Source: Algibacter sp. L1A34 | GTDB taxonomy: Bacteria; Bacteroidota; Bacteroidia; Flavobacteriales; Flavobacteriaceae | NCBI RefSeq assembly: GCF_009796805.1 | Contig: NZ_CP047029.1 | Coordinates: 4,540,001-4,604,000, forward strand | Length of the DNA stretch: 64,000 bases | Direction of reading: 5' to 3' | Shown: positions 25,430 through 34,902 of the stretch, piece by piece | Layout: each line of letters begins with the position of its first letter | Numbering within the stretch: position 1 is the first letter of the stretch | Notes under the pieces: generated by a model | Told to the model about the DNA's origin: nothing | The model's input: only the letters and a program-made list of their open reading frames with translations | Database searches by the model: none | Translations under genes and position numbers: made by a program

Positions 25430-27565
25430 TTAGCGGTTAATTCCTTCCAAATCTAGCAAAAACGCGTATTCTAGAGCAACTTCTTTAAGACTTTCAAAAC
25501 GCCCAGAAGCCCCTCCATGCCCCGATTCCATATCCGTTTGAAGCAGTAATTTATTCGTGTCTGTTTTTAATTCTCTAAGCTTCGCAACCCACTTTGCTGG
25601 CTCCCAATATTGCACTTGAGAATCGTGTAAACCAGTTGTAACCAACATATTCGGATAGTTTTTAGCCTCTACATTATCATAAGGTGAATACGATTTCATG
25701 TAATGGTAATAAGTCTCATTATTTGGGTTTCCCCACTCGTCATACTCTCCAGTAGTTAAAGGTATAGAGTCGTCTAGCATAGTAGTAACCACATCTACAA
25801 ATGGCACAGCCGCTAAAACACCGTTGTACAATTCTGGATTCATATTAATTATTGCTCCCATTAGCAAACCACCAGCAGAACCGCCGTAAGCATATAAATG
25901 TTTGTTTGACGTATAATTTTCTTCAATTAAGAATTTAGAACAATCTATAAAATCTGTAAATGTATTTTTCTTGGTTAGCAGTTTTCCTGTTTCGTACCAA
26001 TTGCGACCTAAATATTCACCACCTCTAATATGCGAAATAGCATAAACAAAACCTCGATCTAGCAAGCTTAAACGAATGGTAGAAAACGAAGGATCTATGG
26101 TTGAACCATAAGAACCGTAAGCATATTGCAATAATGGATTTGTTCCATCCAATTTAATTCCTTTTTTATAAACTAAAGAAATTGGCACTTTTACACCATC
26201 GCGAGCGGTTGCCCAAACACGCTTAGATTCGTAGTTTTCCTTATTAAACTTCCCGCCTAAAACCTCTTGTTCTTTTTTAATTTCACTAGTTTTGGTCTTG
26301 AAGTTATAATCCATTACCGAACTCGGGTTGGTTAACGAATTAAAACCATAACGCATAACATCACTATCAAAATCTGGATTATTACCAATGTAAGATGTAT
26401 AAGTTTCAGAATTGAAAGGTAAGTAATAATCTTCACTACCATCCCAGCTTATTATTCGGATGTTGTTTAATCCGTTTTCACGTTCATTAACAACTAAATA
26501 ATCTTTAAAAATCTCAATATCCTCTAATAAAACATCTTTTCTATGAGGCAGTAAATCTTTCCAATTTTCTTTCTCTGTAGCTGTTTCACTCGTTTTTAAT
26601 AGCTTGAAGTTTGTAGCACCATCGCAATTAGAAATAATATAAAAAGCATCATCATAATGAGCGATACTATATTCCATATCGTCTGTTCTTTCTTGAAATA
26701 TTTTGAATGCAGCATCAGGAGTATCGGCACTTAAAATTTGATATTCCGAAGATAATGTACTCGACGAACCAATGATAATATATTTTTTAGATTTAGTTTT
26801 ATAAACAAAGGTATTAAAGGTCTCATCGGCTTCATGATAAACCTCAACATCATCTGTGGAATCACTACTTAATTTATGCTTAAATATTTTATGAGAACGC
26901 AAAGTTATCTCATCCTTCATGGTATAAAACAACGTTTTATTATCGTTTGCCCATGTAGCACTTCCAGTAGTATTTAAAATTTTATCATCTAAAATAGCAC
27001 CGGTTTCAAGGTTTTTAATTTGAACCGTATATTGCCTTCTACTGACAGTATCGGTAGAAAAAGCTGCCATTTTATTATCTGGACTTATGGAAATACCTCC
27101 TAAACTAAAGTATGAATGATCTTTTGCCATTTCATTACAATCGAATAGAATTTCTTCTTTAGCATCTAAACTTTCTTTTTTACGCAAATAAATAGGGTAA
27201 TCTTTTCCTGTTTCGTAACGCGTAATGTACCAATAGTCGTTTAATTTATATGGTAATGATGAGTCGTCTTCTTTAATTCTCCCCTTCATTTCTTCAAATA
27301 AATCCTTCTGAAACCCCTCTGTATGCTTCATTAATGCCTTTGTATAATCATTCTCAGCATTTAAATAATCAATAACCTCAGGATTTTCACGATCGTTTAA
27401 CCAATAATAATTATCGATTCTAACATCATTATGCATTTCTAATGTTTTCGATATTTTTTTAGCTGAAGGAATAGTTACTTCATTTATAGATTTACTCATA
27501 TTTATATTTTTACACGAAGCGGCAAAAGTAAAACTTACGCTTAAAAGAATGGTTGCTATTTTCAT
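25430..27565 (-). CDS. S9 prolyl oligopeptidase/oligopeptidase B-like lipoprotein
   Basis: Serine peptidase of family S9 cutting short peptides. The preferred start is the ATG at 27565 (MKIATILLSVSFTFAASCKN), which gives a lipoprotein signal with cysteine in AASC; a frame six codons longer begins at 27583. An N-terminal beta-propeller (residues ~60-420) is followed by the alpha/beta-hydrolase domain with the nucleophile in YGGSAGGLLMG, the acid region TGLHDSQVQYWEPAKW and the histidine in ESGHGG. Length (711) fits oligopeptidase B. Likely anchored in the periplasm or at the outer membrane and used for peptide feeding. Confidence 0.9.
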   Translation of the reverse strand: MKIATILLSVSFTFAASCKNINMSKSINEVTIPSAKKISKTLEMHNDVRIDNYYWLNDRENPEVIDYLNAENDYTKALMKHTEGFQKDLFEEMKGRIKEDDSSLPYKLNDYWYITRYETGKDYPIYLRKKESLDAKEEILFDCNEMAKDHSYFSLGGISISPDNKMAAFSTDTVSRRQYTVQIKNLETGAILDDKILNTTGSATWANDNKTLFYTMKDEITLRSHKIFKHKLSSDSTDDVEVYHEADETFNTFVYKTKSKKYIIIGSSSTLSSEYQILSADTPDAAFKIFQERTDDMEYSIAHYDDAFYIISNCDGATNFKLLKTSETATEKENWKDLLPHRKDVLLEDIEIFKDYLVVNERENGLNNIRIISWDGSEDYYLPFNSETYTSYIGNNPDFDSDVMRYGFNSLTNPSSVMDYNFKTKTSEIKKEQEVLGGKFNKENYESKRVWATARDGVKVPISLVYKKGIKLDGTNPLLQYAYGSYGSTIDPSFSTIRLSLLDRGFVYAISHIRGGEYLGRNWYETGKLLTKKNTFTDFIDCSKFLIEENYTSNKHLYAYGGSAGGLLMGAIINMNPELYNGVLAAVPFVDVVTTMLDDSIPLTTGEYDEWGNPNNETYYHYMKSYSPYDNVEAKNYPNMLVTTGLHDSQVQYWEPAKWVAKLRELKTDTNKLLLQTDMESGHGGASGRFESLKEVALEYAFLLDLEGINR

Positions 27566-27603
27566 TTTTCGTTTAAAATACAATAAATTGGCTTAGTATT
27601 TGA

Positions 27604-27611
27604 TAAATTTG
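27604..27611 (+). promoter_or_regulatory. -7 promoter box of the YbaB gene
   Basis: TAAATTTG, full match, 33 bp upstream of the ATG at 27644; a TTG lies 13 bp upstream of it (27588). Confidence 0.55.
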
Positions 27612-27643
27612 CATTTACCAACCCCCTTAAAAAATATAAAAAT

Positions 27644-27967
27644 ATGTTTGGAGATATGATGGGCATGATGAGCAAACTCAAAGAAGCCAAGAAAAAAGTA
27701 GAAGAAACAAAAGAACGTTTAAATACCGTTTTAGTTGATGAAGCTAGTAACGATAATAAACTTAAAATTACTTTAACGGCCAATAGAACTATTAAATCTA
27801 TTGATATAGACGATGAGTTATTAAAAGATAAGGAACAACTTGAAGATTACCTTGTTTTAACACTAAATAAGGCTATTGAAAAGGCAACCCAAATTAATGA
27901 AGCTGAACTTGCTGCAGCTGCAAAAGATGGAATGCCTAATATTCCTGGAATGGATATGTTTAAGTAA
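27644..27967 (+). CDS. YbaB/EbfC family nucleoid-associated protein
   Basis: DNA-binding protein of 107 residues that forms a pincer-shaped dimer and coats the nucleoid. The opening [21 protein letters not shown] and the central beta segment [21 protein letters not shown] match the family; the C-terminal IPGMDMF tail is also usual. In many bacteria the gene is next to dnaX and recR, but not here. It ends 2 bp before the stop codon of the convergent threonine aldolase gene, so the two transcripts must overlap at their 3' ends. Confidence 0.9.
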   Translation: MFGDMMGMMSKLKEAKKKVEETKERLNTVLVDEASNDNKLKITLTANRTIKSIDIDDELLKDKEQLEDYLVLTLNKAIEKATQINEAELAAAAKDGMPNIPGMDMFK

Positions 27968-27969
27968 AT

Positions 27970-28986
27970 TTAAAATTTTCTTAATTCACTCAAAAGTTTA
28001 TCGTGCATAACATTGGTGTAATCCAAATGCGTAACCATACGTAATTTATTACCGCCCATACCTATAATATGGATGTTTTTATCGGCTAATTTTTGAGTGA
28101 ATTCATTTTCGTCCGCTCCACCAATTAGTTCAAATATTACGATATTCGTTTCTATAGGTTCTACAGATTTAACAATTGAAAGATCACCTAAAACAGCTCC
28201 AATTTCTTTTGCTTTTTTATGATCTTCAGCCAATCTTTCAATATTATTATCCAAGGCATACAAACCTGCCGCAGCTAAATACCCGGCCTGGCGCATGTTT
28301 CCACCAAATATTTTACGGATTCTAATAGCGTTTTGCATAATAACTCCGTCACCAACTAAAACGGAACCAACAGGACAACCTAAACCTTTACTTAAACACA
28401 CAGAAATGGTATCGAACACTTTTCCATATTGCTCCGTAGTTTCATTTTTTTCAACTAAAGCATGCCATAAACGTGCACCATCTAAATGAAATCCTAGGTT
28501 ATTTTCATCGCAAACTTTTCTAATTTTCTGTATTTCATTAAAATCCCAACATGAACCTCCACGTCTATTTGCCGTATTTTCAATTTCTACTAAACTCGTT
28601 TTACTATAATAATAAGCTTCTGGATTTATGGTTGTCAAAACATCACTTGCCGTAAACATGCCGTTATTTATATCTAATAAATTACAAGACACTCCACTAT
28701 TAAAGGATGCTCCACCAGATTCGTAGTTAAAAATATGAGCATATTTATCGCAAATTACTTGGTCTCCAGGATTGGTATGCAATTTTATAGCTGTTTGGTT
28801 TGCCATGGTACCACTCGGAAAAAACATTGCAGTTTCCTTACCAAACATTTTTGCTATTCGGCTTTCAAGTTCGTTTACTGTTGGATCTTCTCTAAACACA
28901 TCATCGCCTACAGATGCTTGCATCATGGCCTCTAACATGGGTTTTGATGGCTTTGTAACGGTATCACTTCTTAGATCAATAATCAT
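27970..28986 (-). CDS. Low-specificity threonine aldolase (GLY1/LtaE type)
   Basis: PLP enzyme of fold type I (338 residues) splitting threonine or allo-threonine into glycine and acetaldehyde. Seen: IDLRSDTVTKPS at the start, EDPTVNELE, FPSGTMANQTAI, HLDGARLWHA with the PLP-binding Asp, and the Schiff-base lysine in VCLSKGLGCPVGS. All key residues are present. The gene shares its 3' end with ybaB on the other strand. Beta-eliminating lyases are the wider superfamily and a broader beta-hydroxy amino acid range is likely. Confidence 0.9.
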   Translation of the reverse strand: MIIDLRSDTVTKPSKPMLEAMMQASVGDDVFREDPTVNELESRIAKMFGKETAMFFPSGTMANQTAIKLHTNPGDQVICDKYAHIFNYESGGASFNSGVSCNLLDINNGMFTASDVLTTINPEAYYYSKTSLVEIENTANRRGGSCWDFNEIQKIRKVCDENNLGFHLDGARLWHALVEKNETTEQYGKVFDTISVCLSKGLGCPVGSVLVGDGVIMQNAIRIRKIFGGNMRQAGYLAAAGLYALDNNIERLAEDHKKAKEIGAVLGDLSIVKSVEPIETNIVIFELIGGADENEFTQKLADKNIHIIGMGGNKLRMVTHLDYTNVMHDKLLSELRKF

Positions 28987-29054
28987 ATCTTTAATTTGTG
29001 TATAAAGCTATAAAATTATATTCAGAATTGTTTTCTGCTGGGGTAAAGAAATCT

Positions 29055-29062
29055 TATTTTTG
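29055..29062 (+). promoter_or_regulatory. -7 promoter box of prfB
   Basis: TATTTTTG, full match, 26 bp upstream of the prfB ATG at 29081; a TTG lies 24 bp upstream of the box (29028). Confidence 0.5.
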
Positions 29063-29080
29063 TTTCAAATAAAATTATAC

Positions 29081-30191
29081 ATGATAACTTCCGATCAAAT
29101 TAAAGATCTAAATACCCGCCTCGATAAACTTAGGCACTATCTTTGACATAGACGCCAAACTGATAGAAATACAAAACGAAGAAGAACAAACTTTCGACCC
29201 CAATTTCTGGAACGACTCTAAAGCTGCAGAAATTATAATGAAATCACTCCGTGTGAAGAAAAAATGGGTGGGAGATTACAAAACAGCAAAAACGCGATAC
29301 GAAGACCTTGAGGTTTTATACGAATTCTATAAGGAAGATGAAGCCACGGCCGAAGATGTAGAAACGCAATACAATTTATTAGCAACCCAGCTAGAAGATA
29401 TTGAGTTTAAAAACATGCTCTCGGAAGAAGGAGATAGCCTTAGTGCTGTACTACAAATTACAGCCGGTGCCGGCGGAACAGAAAGTTGCGACTGGGCAAG
29501 TATGCTTATGCGTATGTACTTAATGTATGCAGAAAAAAGTGGTTTTAAGGTGAAGGAACTTAACTTTCAAGAAGGTGATGTTGCTGGTATAAAAACTGTA
29601 ACGCTAGAAATTGAAGGTGACTTTGCTTTTGGTTGGCTAAAAGGTGAAAATGGCGTACACAGATTAGTACGTATTTCTCCGTTTGATAGTAATGCCAAAC
29701 GCCATACCAGTTTTGCTTCGGTTTACGTATACCCCCTTGTTGATGATACTATTGAAGTTGAAATAAACCCTGCCGATATCGAGATTACAACGGCACGATC
29801 TAGTGGTGCTGGTGGACAAAATGTAAATAAAGTTGAAACCAAAGTTCAGTTGTTGCATAAACCTTCAGGAATTCAAATTCAATGTTCTGAAACACGTTCT
29901 CAACACGATAATAGATCGCGTGCTATGCAAATGCTTAAATCGCAATTGTATGAAATTGAACTTCAAAAACAATTGGCACAGCGTGATGATATTGAAGCTG
30001 GAAAAATGAAAATTGAATGGGGAAGCCAAATTAGAAACTACGTGATGCATCCTTATAAATTAGTGAAAGATGTACGTACAGCACACGAAACCGGGAATGT
30101 AGATGCCGTGATGGATGGTAATATAGACAGCTTTTTAAAGGCCTATTTAATGATGATGGGACAAAAGGTTGAAGATGATGGGCAACTGTAA
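29081..30191 (+). CDS. prfB: Peptide chain release factor 2, programmed +1 frameshift
   Basis: Class I release factor recognising UGA and UAA. The frame opens at 29081 ([10 protein letters not shown]) and meets an in-frame TGA at 29144-29146 after 21 codons; the site aggcactatctttgac is the classic slippage site (CUU followed by UGA and C). With a +1 shift skipping the T at 29144 the reading continues [19 protein letters not shown] to the stop at 30189-30191, a product of 369 residues. The catalytic GGQ is in [14 protein letters not shown]. The frameshift is autoregulation: low RF2 lets the ribosome shift and make more RF2. Confidence 0.95.
29131..29147 (+). promoter_or_regulatory. prfB frameshift site
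   Basis: AGG CAC TAT CTT TGA C: a short Shine-Dalgarno-like AGG, slippery CTT and stop TGA followed by C. The AGG here is shorter than the E. coli AGGGGG, in line with weak Shine-Dalgarno use in this phylum. Confidence 0.9.
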
Positions 30192-30200
30192 AATATAATT

Positions 30201-30243
30201 AAAAAAACCTATTAGGCTTAAAAGCTTGGTAGGTTTAATTTTA
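30201..30243 (+). terminator. Terminator of prfB
   Basis: Stem aaacctattaggctt/aagcttggtaggttt with G-U pairs and a T-rich tail. It overlaps the first codons of a longer frame of the next gene, so the later ATG is preferred there. Confidence 0.6.
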
Positions 30244-30264
30244 AACAAAAAACATTTAATTAAA

Positions 30265-30606
30265 ATGACAAAAATTTATCATAATCCACGTTGCTCAAAA
30301 TCGAGACAAGGTCTAGAAATTCTAGAAAACTCGGGAAAACCATTCGAGATTGTAAAATATTTGGACGATACCCTTTCCGCGGAAGCGTTAGAAGAAATAA
30401 TAAGTCTTTTAAAAATAAAACCTATAGAATTAGTTAGAAAAAACGAAGCCATTTGGAAAAGTGATTTTAAAGGTAAAGACTTAACTGATACCGAAGTTAT
30501 TGATGCCATGGTGCAAAACCCGAAGCTTATTGAACGCCCAATTGTTGTTAATGGAAAGAAGGCTGTTATTGGAAGACCACCAAGCTTGATTGTTGATATT
30601 GTTTAG
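30265..30606 (+). CDS. ArsC-family arsenate reductase-like protein
   Basis: A thioredoxin-fold protein of 113 residues in the ArsC/Spx family. The start at 30265 (MTKIYHNPRCSKSRQGLEIL) is preferred over 30226 because the latter lies inside the prfB terminator. The active cysteine is C10 in NPRCSKSR, and the GRPPSLIVD end is typical of glutaredoxin-linked arsenate reductases (ArsC YffB-like). No ars regulator, ArsB or other arsenic gene is near, so arsenate reduction is from homology only. It follows prfB and precedes a GNAT gene on the same strand. Confidence 0.85.
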   Translation: MTKIYHNPRCSKSRQGLEILENSGKPFEIVKYLDDTLSAEALEEIISLLKIKPIELVRKNEAIWKSDFKGKDLTDTEVIDAMVQNPKLIERPIVVNGKKAVIGRPPSLIVDIV

Positions 30607-30653
30607 TTAGGATTCACTAAAGATTATATGTGAAATTGTAATAAAATACTAAT

Positions 30654-31112
30654 TTGGAAATCATAGAAGTTCATAAAAACGAATACACCGTTTCAACCGA
30701 CAAGAATAAACTTGACGTTGCTGTTATTCACAAATTCCTTGCAAACGAAACCGACTGGAGTAACGGGATTCCACTAACCACCTTAAAAACATCTTTTGAA
30801 AACTCTTTAAATTTTGGGCTTTATTACAAAAATCAACAAATAGGATATGCTCGAATAATTTCAGACTATTCAACCATTGCATATTTAGGAGATGTTTTTG
30901 TTCTAAAGGAATATAGAGGAAAAGGGTTGAGCAAATGGCTTATAAATGAAATCATGAATCACCCAAATCTTCAAGGATTAAGACGATGGATTTTATTAAC
31001 AGATACAGCAGAATGGCTTTATAAAAAATTTGGATTTACAGAATTACCTAATCCTGAGTTTTATATGGAAAAACATAATCCAAATGTTTACAACGGAATA
31101 AAAAAAACATAA
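30654..31112 (+). CDS. GNAT N-acetyltransferase
   Basis: A 152-residue acetyltransferase. The acetyl-CoA loop is DVFVLKEYRGKGLSKWLI, followed by WILLTDTAEWLYKKFGF, the standard order of GNAT motifs A and B. It opens with TTG at 30654; no in-frame ATG precedes the conserved part, so TTG initiation is accepted. Substrate unknown. It stands 47 bp after the arsC-like gene and may share its transcript. Confidence 0.85.
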   Translation: MEIIEVHKNEYTVSTDKNKLDVAVIHKFLANETDWSNGIPLTTLKTSFENSLNFGLYYKNQQIGYARIISDYSTIAYLGDVFVLKEYRGKGLSKWLINEIMNHPNLQGLRRWILLTDTAEWLYKKFGFTELPNPEFYMEKHNPNVYNGIKKT

Positions 31113-31215
31113 TATTTTGTCCTGCAGCTTCAATATAAGCTTTCCTCTTCCGCAGACGTTAATTTTAGTCATGTTAATTAACAAAGCTTTAACTGAAACA
31201 AGTTAAACCAACTCA

Positions 31216-31223
31216 TAAATTTG
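31216..31223 (+). promoter_or_regulatory. -7 promoter box of the TonB-dependent receptor-like gene
   Basis: TAAATTTG, full match, 35 bp upstream of the ATG at 31258. Confidence 0.55.
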
Positions 31224-31257
31224 CAGTCTAATTTTTTCAACCAATTAATAGACCTTT

Positions 31258-33669
31258 ATGGTAAAACAATTATTTTTATTTACAATTTTCAGCCTATTTT
31301 CATTATTTGTAATCGCACAAAAAGAAGTTACAATTAGTGGAAAAGTAATAGATAAAGAAACCAACCAACCTCTAGAATACGCAACAATAGCTTTCTTCAA
31401 TAAAAAGGCAAATAAAATGGAAACGGGTGGGATTACCGATTTAAAAGGAAATTTTTCTATCCCAGTTCCTGTTGGTTTTTACAATATTACTATCGAATAT
31501 ATTTCGTTTAAAACGATTACTATTGCTGATAAACAAATTAGTAAATCGGAAAATATTGGATCTTATTCTTTAGAAATCGATACAGAATCTTTAGGTGAAG
31601 TTGAAATAATAGCAGAACGTACCACTGTTGAAATTAAGCTCGATAAAAAAATATATAACGTTGGTAAAGATTTAACCGTAAGCGGTGGATCGGTTAGTGA
31701 TGTTCTTGACAATGTACCATCGGTTTCTGTAGATGCTGAAGGGAGTGTTGCTTTACGCGGAAACGATAATGTACGCATTTTAATAAACGGAAAACCATCG
31801 GGACTAGTAGGCTTAAATTCAGCGGAAGCTTTACAACAATTACCTGCTGATGCTATTGAAAAAGTAGAAGTTATAACTTCGCCATCGGCAAGATATGAAG
31901 CTGAAGGAACTGGAGGAATTATCAATATTATTTTACGCCGTAGTAAACTCTTAGGTTTTAACGGTTCTATAACGACTAACGTTGGAAATCCTGATGCCGC
32001 TGGAATTTCGGGGAATATTAATTATAGAACGGGTAATGTAAATATTTTTAATACCACATCATACAGGTACACAGAAAGTGTTGGTAGGTGGTATAACGAT
32101 GTGAAAAATTTTGATATTACTAAACCCGATTTAGATGAAAAAAGGAACTGGAATGATACCAGAAAAGGTATTACAACAAACACTGGTATTGAATGGTATA
32201 TTACCGACTCTGCATCGATAACAAACTCCATTGTTTTTAGCGACAATAGCAGCGAAAACAACTCCGTAAACAACCTTTTATCTCTAAATAAAGAAAACAA
32301 TACCACTTCAAAAAGTGTAAGGAAAGACCCTGAGAATAGCGATAGTGGTACCTTTCAATATGCTTTAAATTTTACAAAAGATTTTAAAACAGACGGACAT
32401 AAATTTTCTTTCGATTTTCAATTTGAAAAATCGAATGATGATGAATATTCATTAATTAATAATGATGGTATCGATACCGATATTTTACAAACTTTGGAAG
32501 ATGAACAACAAGTATTACTGCAAACCGATTATGTTTTACCTTTAGGTGATAATAGCCAGATTGAAATGGGATACCGTGGAGATTTTAGCACTACAGATAC
32601 AGATTATCAAGTTTCATTACTTAACGATTCTGGTGCATTTGAATTAAACACCAACCTATCTAACGTATTTAATTTTAAACAATATTTAAATGCTGCTTAT
32701 TTTCAGTTTGGAAGTAAAATTGATGATTTTTCATATTTGTTAGGTCTACGTTTGGAAAACACTAAAACCACGCTAGACCAGCCTACTTCGGGCGATTTTA
32801 AAAGAAAAAACTTAACAGGCCTATTTCCTACGGTAAACGTAAGTTATAAGTTTAGCGACGATGAAAGTATGACGATTGGTTATAACCGACGATTACGCAG
32901 ACCACGTGGTTTTATGCTTAACCCCTTCCCTTCTCGATCAAGTTTAACTAATGTTTTTCAAGGAAATCCAGATTTGAACCCAACGTACTCTAGTGTTTTT
33001 GATATTGGATATTTAAATAGATTTGGAAAATTCACTTTAAGCTCATCTATTTATTATTCAAACTCAACAGATGTTATGTCTTTTGTGAGTAGAAAGAATG
33101 GAGAAAGTGTTGAGATAAATGGTGAAACATTTGATGTTATTCAGCGAGGCCCTGTTAATTTAGCTACCGATAATCGCTATGGTTTTGAGTTTAACTTAAA
33201 CTTTAGCCCATCAAGAAAATGGCGTGTAAATACCGATTTTAATATTTACAAATTAGAACGAGATGGTAGCTTTGAGGATATTGACTTAACAGCAAACAAT
33301 GTAACCTGGAATGCGCGTTTAACAAACAAGCTAACACTTCCATATGCTATAGATTGGCAAACAAACTTAAATTATCGAGGTCCTAGTGAAGACTCACAAA
33401 ACGATAGACAAGGAAGCGGAACAGTTAACACAGCGCTTAGTAAAGATATTTTAAAAGATAAGGCATCGATAGCCTTTAATGTTAGAGATGTATTTAACTC
33501 TGGTGTTCACAGAAATGATATCACCACAGATACTTTTACAGCATACCAAGAAATTCAATTTAGAGGTGGTACAACTTACAATTTATCGTTTACCTACCGT
33601 TTTAACCAACAAAAGAAACAAGAACGTTCTGGAGGCCGTGGAGAAGGTGGCGACAGTATGGAAATGTAA
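31258..33669 (+). CDS. TonB-dependent receptor-like outer-membrane beta-barrel protein
   Basis: An 803-residue outer-membrane protein: signal peptide (residues 1-20, ending in AQ), a carboxypeptidase-D regulatory-like beta-sandwich (ISGKVIDKETNQPLEYATI, ~24-105), a plug domain (GSVSDVLDNVPSVSVDAEGSV, ~140-230) and a beta-barrel of the OMP_b-brl_3 type to about residue 785. The tail after the last strand is rich in Gly, Arg and Glu (RSGGRGEGGDSMEM) and carries no terminal aromatic residue. No SusD partner is near, so it is not a classic SusCD system; peptide, metal or siderophore uptake is possible. Monocistronic. Confidence 0.85.
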   Translation: MVKQLFLFTIFSLFSLFVIAQKEVTISGKVIDKETNQPLEYATIAFFNKKANKMETGGITDLKGNFSIPVPVGFYNITIEYISFKTITIADKQISKSENIGSYSLEIDTESLGEVEIIAERTTVEIKLDKKIYNVGKDLTVSGGSVSDVLDNVPSVSVDAEGSVALRGNDNVRILINGKPSGLVGLNSAEALQQLPADAIEKVEVITSPSARYEAEGTGGIINIILRRSKLLGFNGSITTNVGNPDAAGISGNINYRTGNVNIFNTTSYRYTESVGRWYNDVKNFDITKPDLDEKRNWNDTRKGITTNTGIEWYITDSASITNSIVFSDNSSENNSVNNLLSLNKENNTTSKSVRKDPENSDSGTFQYALNFTKDFKTDGHKFSFDFQFEKSNDDEYSLINNDGIDTDILQTLEDEQQVLLQTDYVLPLGDNSQIEMGYRGDFSTTDTDYQVSLLNDSGAFELNTNLSNVFNFKQYLNAAYFQFGSKIDDFSYLLGLRLENTKTTLDQPTSGDFKRKNLTGLFPTVNVSYKFSDDESMTIGYNRRLRRPRGFMLNPFPSRSSLTNVFQGNPDLNPTYSSVFDIGYLNRFGKFTLSSSIYYSNSTDVMSFVSRKNGESVEINGETFDVIQRGPVNLATDNRYGFEFNLNFSPSRKWRVNTDFNIYKLERDGSFEDIDLTANNVTWNARLTNKLTLPYAIDWQTNLNYRGPSEDSQNDRQGSGTVNTALSKDILKDKASIAFNVRDVFNSGVHRNDITTDTFTAYQEIQFRGGTTYNLSFTYRFNQQKKQERSGGRGEGGDSMEM

Positions 33670-33694
33670 TATGCATTACTTAAAACCTGATAAT

Positions 33695-33728
33695 AAAAAA
33701 ACCTCAAAAATTATTTTGAGGTTTTTTT
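33695..33728. terminator. Intrinsic terminator after the receptor gene
   Basis: Stem acctcaaaa/ttttgaggt with A- and T-tracts. Confidence 0.85.
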
Positions 33729-33754
33729 ATTTGTAAGAATTAAATAATTCAAAC

Positions 33755-33786
33755 AAAAAAGGTAGCTCGTTGAGCTACCTTTTTTG
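33755..33786. terminator. Intrinsic terminator facing the small membrane protein gene
   Basis: Stem aggtagctc/gagctacct, short cgt loop, A-tract before and T-tract after. Serves the minus-strand gene at 33809 and can back up the receptor terminator. Confidence 0.85.
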
Positions 33787-33808
33787 TAAATATATTTTCA
33801 ATTAAATT

Positions 33809-33985
33809 TTAAGCATTTAATCGTTTTGCTTTCTTTTCTTCTTTAATTTCTTTTATTCTTTCAATTAAAGCACCTCCAATCCAGTAAGGGACTACAAAGG
33901 TTATTAAGAAAATCATTAACCAAAACCCTAAAGTTAATATTCCTAAAAATGCTAAAAAGCCTAAATATTGATCAAAATCAAACAT
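33809..33985 (-). CDS. Small single-helix membrane protein (58 aa)
   Basis: Frame of 58 codons: MFDFDQYLGFLAFLGILTLG at the start, a hydrophobic stretch over residues 8-35 (one or two helices, with VVPYWIGG at its end), then a charged helix IERIKEIKEEKKAKRL. It is bounded downstream by a strong terminator (33755) and upstream by a clean intergenic gap to the peroxiredoxin gene, which supports a real gene. Function unknown; the layout (short membrane anchor plus charged cytoplasmic helix) would suit a partner subunit of a larger membrane protein. Confidence 0.7.
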   Translation of the reverse strand: MFDFDQYLGFLAFLGILTLGFWLMIFLITFVVPYWIGGALIERIKEIKEEKKAKRLNA

Positions 33986-34078
33986 AATTGTTGGTGTCTT
34001 TTATAAATATGCCACAAATATAATATAAACCATTTTGTTTTCCAATAACAATGTTAACATTTATCAACAGGTTATTCA

Positions 34079-34720
34079 CTAATCTAAATTAGGTTGCGGC
34101 GTCATACGTAAATAAGGTTTGACTTCCTTAAATCCTTTTGGAAAAACAGAAGGAATATCTGCAGTTGCAATTGCGGGCACAACTACACAATCATCACCAT
34201 TTTTCCAGTTTGCTGGAGTTGCCACTTTATAATAAGCCGTTAGCTGAAGAGAATCGATAACCCTCAATAATTCGTCAAAATTTCTACCAGTAGAAGCAGG
34301 ATAAGTAATTATCAATTTCACCTTCTTATTATTATCAATTACAAAAACCGATCGCACGGTAAGCTTACTATCTGAGTTTGGGTGAATCATATCATAAAGT
34401 TCAGAAACCTTTCCATCTTCATCTGCAATAATTGGAAAGTTAACAGTTGTATTTTGTGTTTCATTAATATCTTTAATCCATCCTCGGTGAGATTCTACAC
34501 CATCTACACTTAATGCTACAACTTTTACATTACGCTTTTTAAACTCATCTGTATATCTTGCAACGGTTCCTAACTCGGTAGTACAAACAGGTGTATAATC
34601 TGCTGGATGCGAAAATAATATTCCCCAACTATCACCTAACCATTCATGAAAATTAATTGTTCCTTCAGATGTTTCTGCTGTAAAATTTGGAGCTTCATCT
34701 CCTAATCTAATTGTTGCCAT
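34079..34720 (-). CDS. Peroxiredoxin, 1-Cys (Prx6) type
   Basis: Thiol peroxidase of 213 residues reducing peroxides. The peroxidatic cysteine is C46 in SHPADYTPVCTTELG. The length, and the C-terminal extension with DGDDCVVVPA-like segment (GDDCVVVPAIATADIPSVFP), are typical of the Prx6 subfamily. It stands alone on the minus strand. No OxyR-type regulator is adjacent. The distal cysteine near residue 173 could act as a resolving residue, but in this subfamily reduction usually depends on an outside thiol. Confidence 0.92.
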   Translation of the reverse strand: MATIRLGDEAPNFTAETSEGTINFHEWLGDSWGILFSHPADYTPVCTTELGTVARYTDEFKKRNVKVVALSVDGVESHRGWIKDINETQNTTVNFPIIADEDGKVSELYDMIHPNSDSKLTVRSVFVIDNNKKVKLIITYPASTGRNFDELLRVIDSLQLTAYYKVATPANWKNGDDCVVVPAIATADIPSVFPKGFKEVKPYLRMTPQPNLD

Positions 34721-34868
34721 TTCTGTTTTGGTTTAAAATTAATCACTATTTAAATTCATTATAAAGATAATTAATTTTTAACGAGACAAATAATTTTAAA
34801 TCTTATCAATTTGTTAAAAATTAGGCATAATAACTCATCTTTTAAAAGGATAAAACGGCTAAATAAAT

Positions 34869-34876
34869 TAACTTTG
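34869..34876 (+). promoter_or_regulatory. -7 promoter box of fumC
   Basis: TAACTTTG, full match, 26 bp upstream of the ATG at 34903. Confidence 0.55.
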
Positions 34877-34902
34877 TAATTCATAATTAAATCATTATTG
34901 CC

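Noticed and set aside
30226-30264. Longer start of the ArsC-like gene
   Set aside because: It lies inside the prfB terminator hairpin.
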